A stretch of 64,000 nt of DNA, taken from the NCBI GenBank assembly GCA_029204225.1, contig CM055095.1, forward strand, positions 62,601,910 through 62,665,909, given 5' to 3'. The notes under the pieces were generated by a model that had not been told where the DNA came from, searched no databases, and saw nothing but the letters and a program-made list of their open reading frames with translations. This stretch comes from Diphasiastrum complanatum (Eukaryota; Streptophyta; Lycopodiopsida; Lycopodiales; Lycopodiaceae). Shown piece after piece: positions 56,831 through 64,000 of the stretch. Position 1 is the stretch's first letter. Every line of letters begins with the position of its first letter. The translations under genes were made by a program, and so were the position numbers.

Positions 56831-59800
56831 ATTGAGAGTATTTGTGAGATCTTTTGAGTGATGAGTGGAAAAATGAGTGGAGAGAATATGATGAGTGTTT
56901 TCTACTTTGTTGTTCATAAGGTCTTGAGAATTATAATTGGATCATAGATTTTCTTTGGTAAGAATAGAAAATATCAGATCTCATTCAAAATCTATCTATG
57001 AGAGTAGAAATGTGAGGTATAGCACGAATATTTGCTTAAAAAAAAAAATCTATCTATTATTCAAGGGAGTGAATAGGTTTTTATGAGAATGAGATATATT
57101 CACAATGTGAATGACGAAGATCCAACTTTTAGAATAGGTTGCATTGCACGCACTACATTATATGAAGACCTAGACACAAAGCTGAGAAACTGCATTCATA
57201 TCTTGTTACGACAATGAAGATTGCAGCAACATTTCCCAACAATGCATGGTTTTGATGATGGGCATTACATTATGATTTGACGGGCATTACATTACATTAT
57301 GATGGGCATTACATTATGATTTGATGTGAGTGGAGCATATTTTCTTCAGACATGGGTTGGATGTAATGCAGGATTTATATTTTGGATAAAGACAATGTTG
57401 TTGAAAGATCTAAAGGTTGAATCAATGGTCTTTGGATTCATGTTGTTGAATAATAATGGTTAGCATCACACTATATTGTGTGTTGAGCCCATTAATTGAT
57501 GAAAAAAACTTTGAGATGCTGAAAAGATAAAAAAGATCGTAAAGCTAAATCAATGGCTTTATGATACAAAATCAAATGTCAAAGACTATTCCCTCTGTTT
57601 GCGGGGACGCTTCACATTTAAGTGGGGGAAAAACATGTAGTGCATTTTTCTGGTCAAAATTTCAGAATTTCAACAATTACAATAATTGATGCTGAGTTTC
57701 TAGAAGAAAATGCTCTAAATGTATCTCATATGTGCAAAATCTGCTATTATGCCACTTTAGACTGATATACGAATGTGGCTATGTTAAAGAGTAGCTATGA
57801 CATTCTATGACATGTTCAAATGTCATAATCAATTTTCAAATGACAGTTATATCAGACAAATTAGACCTATTTTTACTATCTTACTATTTTTAGTAAGTTT
57901 GTTAAATAACAATAAGCTATTTTTAGCAACACTCATAAGTGACTTTGATGGATGATAATATCGACAGTTGCTAAGTAGTTTTATTAAATGACAAATTTTC
58001 GTCATATTGTAATGATGAAATGTACTTTATATCATGATTAATAAAAGATGCCCAGGTACCTTTAAGGCACTGACTTAAGTTTCAAGGAAGGGTCCTAAGG
58101 TTAAGGGTTCGACGACGATCAGTTGCGGTTTCCAGTGAAGAGCAGTTTGTGACTTAAAAAAATCTTGTTATTGGAAGAAGTGAAATGAAAACGGCAGTTA
58201 AGAAAATTGTTGATGCAAAGTACAATGCAGACTTACAAATTGAACTTGCTGGGTTGATGTTAGACAAGTTTTTTGAGTTCGAAATATTGATATTTTTGGT
58301 GATTTTCCTTGGTGGGGATGACGGTTGATTATACTGAGTGTCAGTTTGTATGCAATGCTGAGTTGCCAGTTTTATGATGGTTCGTGTTGAATACGAAGTC
58401 ACGGGTAACACAGACAAGAATGAAAGGAATGGTGATACCTATGACACAGTTCGACATCCGGGAAAAAATCGGAGTTTCGAAAACCCGAAACTGGGAAAAT
58501 GATTTTTGAGGCCAAAATGTTCAAGATAGGCCTTTAGTGAAAAGCTAGTTATGAGGCACCTCCTCTCTCACGTGAAGAAGGCAGGGAAAGAGGAAGGAAT
58601 GGATGCATTCTACGGGGAGGAGAGAAGAAGGCAGGGAAAGAAAAAAAGAAGTTTTTCATTCTACGTAGAGGAAGAAGAGTGTAGAGGTTGTGTATGCAAG
58701 AATTGTGTGTCAATGAAGGTGATCACAGAGCATTCAACCCCTCTGATCTCTGTTGGGAATGAAGCCCAATACGTTAATCGATTAACGATAATGGGATGGA
58801 GGCATGTACCTCAACCCGGGCAGTCCACTGCCACTTCTGCTTTTAATCTAGAATGCTTATCGCGCATTCTTCTGAAGAACACACTCACTATGGCCTCAGT
58901 GCATACAATGCAGGACTGAAAACCTGTTGATGAGGAGCGGCTGATCTGATGTTCTATTGATTCTATCCTGATGTTAGCCCATTGTTGAGAAGGCAGACCT
59001 GTTGCGTTTGATGCCATCTGGTTTTTGAGTCATACCTCCGAACAGTGGCCTTGATAGCAATCATGCACGCTCTGTGTTGATGATGTCATTTCAATTTGAA
59101 GCATGGCTGATCATTCGACTGCAGTACCTTGCTGATAAGCGAATGTAGGAAGCCGTTGTTAGTCTCTACCCTTTGAACGAGAGGTCCGATTCATGAAGTT
59201 GGAAGAAGACAGAGGTGTTGAAAATATGAAGGACTACCATCATTCCTGCAGCAAAGGGAAAGAAGAGGAGCGCTACCTCGTGCTGAAGATCAGAGAATTT
59301 AAGACAATAATGAGAGGGCAGTCAGCCGTGAAGTCCCTGAATGCCATCTGTGTTCTGTGATCAGAAAGGGAGGCCCGCTAGACCACCATCTGCGATTCTG
59401 AACAGATGCATCCCTGTGTATATCTGTGAAGGGTGAGAAGAGCTGCACATCGCTGATCGCTGACTATCACGCGATCCAGACCACGCTCCCTGCTGGAAGG
59501 CTGAGGCGCGACCTGCTTCACCGTCGCGACCTGCTCCACCATCGCGACCTGCTCCACGAGGCTGAAGGCCCATTTCTTGGATTTTTGGCAAAAATGAGAG
59601 AGACGACCGGGTAAAGAATTAATGGGAGCCGGCAGTCTGGAAACACAGTAAAAAATCACAAAAATGAAGATATTAAAGAACTAGATGCTTGTTGAAGAAA
59701 AGACGTTAGCCCATGGACACTCCCTTGAAATTTAAGTCAAAGCATAAGGATCTGAGGTGAAATCATTTACCTTTCTACTGTATTTTTTTTAGTGATAAAT

Positions 59801-60228
59801 CAGCTATTGCTAATCCATTGAAAAACATGGAAAAGCTATTGCTCAAAGTGGTTGAAAAACACCATTAGAGCTATATATATCACATATTTCCAAAACCACA
59901 TACAGTATCATGATAAAACCATTGAAAAAGATGGTCAAGCTTTCATAGATAAATCATGGCAATTGCATCCAAGAATTAGTAATTGATTAAATCAAATTAA
60001 GTTTGCTTGATTGGAGAGAATACAAGAATTAGTAAATGAAAAACATTTATATCATTGAGAAGAATATTTGAGATGGATTACTTATGAGGTGAATGGTTCG
60101 AACTTAAGTTACCTTCTAGTACAATCTATGGCAATATCCGAACTAGAAACCCAATGATTGGCTTCATAATCATACCAAAACCCCGCTATAGTGTTATGAA
60201 CACTATTAAGCAACACACCAAACGTACC
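56831..60228. other. Unassigned 3.4 kb inside or beside the LTR
   Basis: No named gene. It contains GGGCATTACATTATGATTTGA repeated about three times (57259-57324), a doubled GAAGAAGGCAGGGAAAGA at 58574 and 58625, and the minisatellite at 59507. A 122-codon plus frame at 58551-58919 has no recognisable content. Because the LTR text at 56753-56820 resumes only at 60229, this may be a nested insertion, but its ends and class are unknown. Confidence 0.4.
59507..59560. repeat. 18-bp minisatellite, three copies
   Basis: CGCGACCTGCTTCACCGT (59507), CGCGACCTGCTCCACCAT (59525) and CGCGACCTGCTCCACGAG (59543) are exact 18-bp tandem units, a whole number of codons. The surrounding sequence is more GC-rich than its neighbours. 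Confidence 0.95.
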
Positions 60229-60623
60229 ACACAGAGAGAAAATGCCGAAGGTCGTCTATTTTGAATGAGGAACATTTCCAGTCACTTCTCGAAATTTACG
60301 AAGTGAGAGAAAACCACTTCACGTAAAATGTGAAGTGAGAGAATTTGCGACGTCCTCGTCCGCGTCAACGTTCCCGATTTGTTGACCGTATATATACTAT
60401 GTATAGTTGTCACAAAAGCCATATACTTCCAAGTACAACGGCTTTCCTATTAGGTAATAACATTCAATGTAATTAATACACGGATGACATCTATAAATAG
60501 ATCGTCCGAGCACAGATTAATGGTTGCTCCATCCATGAGACGCATTATTTGAACCTCCCAATTACGCGATCATTTTTTGTTGTAATTGTTATTTTGTATT
60601 GTGCTTTAGTGTAATATAGCAGC
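60229..60623 (+). repeat. Copia LTR, middle part
   Basis: 60229-60436 matches 63180-63349 (AAATG.CGAAGGTCGTC, TTTGCGA.GTCCTCGTCCG, GTTGTCACAAAAGCCATATA). A TATA-like CTATAAATAG is at about 60491. At 60623 it is interrupted by the solo LTR and continues at 61453. Confidence 0.75.
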
Positions 60624-61452
60624 TGTGAGAAATTGGCAAAAATCTAGCTTGTATTTTTTATGATAGAAGTTTGTAAGTGAATCTCACATGTGTGGAGGAT
60701 GTTCCCACGTGTGGAGAATTGTAAAGTAAATCAAAATGTTTGATATAGGGGTCTCATAGAATTTCATAGTCAAGCATTTAGGTGTAGGATGTTGATAGGG
60801 TCAAATTTGGCATAGATGACAAATTATCCATTTCCACTTGTAATGCCACTATTGAGCCAAAATAGAGTAGGAGGCCAAACTTGTGCCAATTAGAGTGTAG
60901 ACAAGTGTAATGCTTTTGTTTGATGAAGTTTAAGAGGTCCAATAGGATTTAGAGATGGAACCATGTGTGGTCCAATAGGAATTTGAGGTGTGCTTGAATA
61001 TAGTCCAATAGAATTAACAGGTGCATGGCATGGATCAATGGTCCAAAAGGATTAAGAGGTGGCAAAGTGTGATCCAATTATAGTTAAGCATAGTGGTAGC
61101 TCGTGGATCTACTAGTATCATTGTACTCCTCATTTGGATCTAATTGATTTTGAGATTGAGTAGATTTTGAGTGTCATTGAATTTCTAGCTTTCTCTCTCT
61201 ACCCGAGAGCTCATGATGGTTTTTCTCTCTCTACCCGAGGAGAGCCGCTTGTTTTTACTTAGATGATTTTTGGAACACTTCCCACACGTGTGAGTCAGAG
61301 TTGGAAGTGATTGAATGCATGTAGTAGTGTGTTTTTGCCATAGAATCAAAGATAGATCTTGAATCTCAATCTAGTCTTGATCTTGGTGCATCTACACACC
61401 TTAGGAGATCACAAGTACATGTAGTGGACAATCCACACGTGTGAATTCAACA
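60624..61452 (+). repeat. Solo LTR, 829 bp, nested in the copia LTR
   Basis: The block begins TGTGAGAAATTGG and ends GTGAATTCAACA. It is flanked by GCAGC (60619-60623) and GCAGT (61453-61457), a 5-bp target duplication with one change. The related LTR copy at 21690-22330 lacks it at the same point. It is related to the LTR at the right window edge (ending CACACGTGTGAATTCAACA in both) and carries ACACGTGT at 61284 and 61435. There is no primer site after it and no internal region, so it is a solo LTR left by recombination. Confidence 0.8.
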
Positions 61453-61730
61453 GCAGTAGCTTTTTTTTATCTATGTACAACGTAGATGAATGCTTGTTGT
61501 GATTGAATGCACTTTCATTGCTGTTTGATCGCGCTTGTTTACTTACTCTGTTCAGAACACAGACGTCTATGGATCCTCAATTTTTGATCAGACGATGGCT
61601 GCCTTTGACGCCTGAGGAGCTCGCGATATCATACTGCCCTTTCATTTATTTCATAACTATACTTCACATTGAATCTGATTTCAGTAGCACCACACACAAA
61701 CCATCCCTAATCTCTTCGGTGGATTGTACT
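61453..61730 (+). repeat. Copia LTR end and leader
   Basis: This continues the LTR interrupted at 60623. It matches the reverse complement of about 21740-22060. The end of the LTR and the primer site could not be fixed. At about 61730 it passes directly into integrase coding sequence, so gag, protease and the integrase start are deleted. Confidence 0.6.
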
Positions 61731-62299
61731 CTTATTTTAGACTTAGATCCATGCTACATCAAGCGCACCTACCTGCGAAGTTCTGGGTAGAAGCTACTGC
61801 CACAGCCTGTTACGTGCAGAACAGATCTAGCACCAAAGCCATCAACAACAAGACTCCTCATGAAGTTTGGCATGGACACAAGCCTAGTGTCAACCATTTA
61901 AAAATCTTTGGTTGTACATGTTTTGTTCACATTCCTAAACAGCTTAGGAAGAAGCTGGACCATAGGACAAATAAATGTATTTTCATTGGCTATCTTGATG
62001 AACATAAAGCTTATAAAGTTTATGATCCATCCACCAATGTAGTATTTGTCTCTAGGAATGTAATATTTCAAGAACATACATACTATGATTTCAAACAACT
62101 ATTGATAAACAATGTTATGTCATTTTATCCTATTTTACATAGCATGGATTCTACCAACGTTGATGTTCCTTCTATAGAACCTGCAACTACAACTATAGAA
62201 GTCGAGCAGCCGATAGTACCCATCATCAGACCAGACCAAGCTAGCTCGAACAGATCTGAAGAAATTCAAGAAGAAGGATCATTCTGTGTGACAACTTGA
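61731..62299 (+). pseudogene. Ty1/copia integrase C-terminal part
   Basis: The frame reads RLRSMLHQAHLPAKFWVEAT, ACYVQNRSSTKAINNKTPHE, HLKIFGCTCFVHIPKQLRKK and CIFIGYLDEHKAYKVYDP, ending with VFVSRNVIFQE. This is the standard end of copia integrase. It continues as a variable linker to a stop at 62299. The reverse transcriptase that should follow is absent. Confidence 0.9.
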
Positions 62300-62530
62300 G
62301 CTGTATTTCACTGTCACTGAATCGCAGATTTCATGGCAAATCCAAGCACATATAAATCCAGTATCATTTTATTCGGGAGAAAGTTTTCTCAGGACAAGTG
62401 GTCCTTCAATATTGCTCCACAACAGAAATGGTCGCAGACATCTTCACCAAAGCGCTTCCCAAGATCAAGCACCAGAAATTCTTCAACAAGCTGAACCTGA
62501 CGAAGATACCAAGACACCAACTGTGATCTT
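62300..62530 (+). pseudogene. Ty1/copia RNase H tail
   Basis: Immediately after the integrase linker, and with one frame change, the text reads SKHI.IQYHFIREKVFSGQV and TTEMVADIFTKALPKIKHQK, ending FFNKLNL. This is the last part of copia RNase H. So reverse transcriptase and most of RNase H have been removed between about 62290 and 62330. Confidence 0.85.
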
Positions 62531-63349
62531 AAGGGGGACTGTTGGAAATTAAGCCCACAGTTGCCTTCTTGGTGAATGACTAATTTCTATTTCATGATTC
62601 TTCCTGCATGTTTATTGATCATTGATCTAGGGTCAGGTGAAACCAACTTTGGTTCTATGTCTGCTCATTTGATACCTGCAGGAATCACAAACTTAGACAT
62701 CCAATTTATTTGAAGAACGTCTACAATGGTCTTCGGGCTGATCTGCAGCAAAGGGTAACCAATCCTGTCATAATTTCAAAGTTCAGATGTTAAGTTTAAT
62801 AATTTAAAGTCATTGAAGACTTGGCCATCTTCAAGGACTTCCACGAAATCAGCATTTAGAACAAGTCTGCAGAAATACATTACTTTCACGACAGTCTGCA
62901 AAAATACTCTAAGTGTCGCGACAGTCTACAGAAATGAACTATGTTTTCAACAGCTTCGGCTTTTTTGCATTTCCCCGAAATGCAATACTTGCATAGTTCA
63001 AAATTATAACTTGTGCAGTTCACAAGTTTAACTATTTTTAACACCTTCGACTTTTTCGCATTTTCTCAAAACATGTGAAGAGAGAGAAAATTCCCGAAGG
63101 TCATCTATTTTCATGAATTAAATTGTTTTAAGGGTACCTTCGTCTTTTTAAGGGAACCTTTGGCTTTTTCACAAAATCTCGAAGAGAGAGAAAATGTCGA
63201 AGGTCGTCTATTTTGAACGAGGAACGTTCCCAGTCACTTTTCAAAATCTGTGAAGTGAGAGAATTTGCGATGTCCTCGTCCGCGTCAATGTTCCTGATTT
63301 GTTGATCGTATATATATTGTGTACAGTTGTCACAAAAGCCATATACTTC
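62531..63349 (+). repeat. Polypurine tract and 3' LTR of the copia element
   Basis: AAGGGGGAC at 62531-62539 precedes the LTR start TGTTGGAAATTAAGCC at 62540. The LTR text matches 56753-56820 at its start and 60229-60436 near 63180-63349. It carries several CGAAGGT and ACCTTCG words. It is interrupted at about 63350, where the next LTR sequence begins. Confidence 0.8.
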
Positions 63350-63355
63350 CTATCA

Positions 63356-63962
63356 AAATATTGGAAAAATCTATCTAATGTTGTAAGTAGGGGTCCAAAA
63401 AATTCCAAAGATGAATTGAGCTCTTTTGGCTTCGTAAAGACCCATCTTAGAATAAAATACTCAAGGTAGGTAGAAGTAGAAACTCGAGCTACCATAGGAA
63501 TTGCCATTTGTACTTTGCATGACATTTAATGCATGAAAATACTAGGTGGCACAATTAGACATATTGAGGTGTCTTGAATAAGTCTAGATAGCTTGAGAGG
63601 TGGATTCATAATTCCAATTCAACTCAAAGTAGGAGGAAGAGTCCATGGATCTATATATATGTGATGTACTCTCATTGAGAAGATGATGAAATTTGTGTGT
63701 AATGCAAATTTGGAGACTAAGCTCTTTGTGCCCTCTCTCTCCACTCGAGTTTGTACTTTCATATTCTTTCTATAGCCGAGTTGAGGCATTTATTGTACTT
63801 AGTTTCATGTTTTGTTGACGGATCTTGCTTGTAACACAATACTATTTCTTGTATGATCAGCTTTCCTATTGTCAATCAATGCTAGTTTGATCTTTATGGT
63901 ATTATTGGGCTTAGGAGATCAAAAGTACATGTGTAGGGCATTCCACACGTGTGAATTCAACA
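63356..63962 (+). repeat. Another copia LTR, right end intact
   Basis: It ends CACACGTGTGAATTCAACA, as does the solo LTR at 61452, and is followed directly by a primer site. The left end lacks the TGTGAGAAATT start and seems truncated or diverged near 63356. A TATA-like CTATATATATG is at about 63651. Confidence 0.7.
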
Positions 63963-63975
63963 TGGTATCAGAGCC
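63963..63975 (+). promoter_or_regulatory. Primer-binding site, tRNA-Met type
   Basis: TGGTATCAGAGCC directly follows the LTR end and is the perfect plant copia primer site. A plus-strand element therefore continues to the right of the window. Confidence 0.93.
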
Positions 63976-64000
63976 TACCTAAGATTTACAAGCAAATCTA

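Noticed and set aside
58020-58150. Possible SINE, from a GGGTTCGA word resembling a pol III B box
   Set aside because: There is no convincing A box at the right distance, no tail repeat and no target duplication.
58551-58919. 122-codon plus-strand frame
   Set aside because: Composition is irregular, it includes a doubled GAAGAAGGCAGGGAAAGA segment, and no family is recognised; likely chance.

Overview
This window is nuclear DNA from a land plant with a large, repeat-rich genome. Evidence: a plant-type synaptotagmin gene with very long introns, layered Ty1/copia and Ty3/gypsy retrotransposons with tRNA-Met primer sites, and a fragment of a plant FLX-like gene. Intergenic DNA is AT-rich. Many transposon reading frames are broken. 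The clade cannot be fixed from this sequence; the intron size and the LINE and transposase types would fit a fern, lycophyte or gymnosperm as well as an early angiosperm.

Layout. 1-8.2 kb: the end of a minus-strand copia pol, then a plus-strand Ty3/gypsy element that has lost its reverse transcriptase and RNase H and carries an extra open frame between pol and its 3' LTR. 8.2-12.3 kb: copia and gypsy scraps on both strands. 13.3-18.6 kb: a complete-looking minus-strand LTR element with a 5-bp target duplication and an internal region that encodes an unrecognised protein instead of pol. 19.6-19.75 kb: a long (TC)n(AC)n microsatellite. 19.9-21.5 kb: an unrecognised, apparently spliced and decayed coding region.

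23.9-46.0 kb: the only gene here that looks functional, a synaptotagmin closest to the plant SYT3/SYT2 group. It has 11 coding exons and an uninterrupted 534-residue protein. Intron 4 (12.7 kb) holds copia, gypsy and LINE remains. Intron 6 (4.4 kb) holds gypsy remains and an antisense FLX-like pseudogene. The protein is expected to tether the ER to the plasma membrane.

46-50.2 kb: downstream region, a CGAATCGG-rich fold-back repeat and copia pieces. 50.2-51 kb: a second copy of the gypsy leader and gag start. 51.3-55.5 kb: a decayed, intron-bearing transposase-like gene, convergent with a minus-strand gene that may start with a SAM-like domain. 55.8-56.8 kb: two tandem-repeat blocks, then the start of a divergent histone H3-like gene cut off by an LTR. 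56.8-64 kb: a copia element of that LTR family, with a solo LTR of a different family nested in it and another LTR start (with primer site) at the right edge.

Apart from the synaptotagmin, almost everything readable is mobile-element debris. The points most worth follow-up are the transposase/SAM-like pair, the H3-like fragment, the non-canonical ORF in the 13.3-18.6 kb LTR element, the extra ORF of the gypsy element and the LINE that kept its 5' half. All family assignments are from reading translated motifs by eye; no database search was made.
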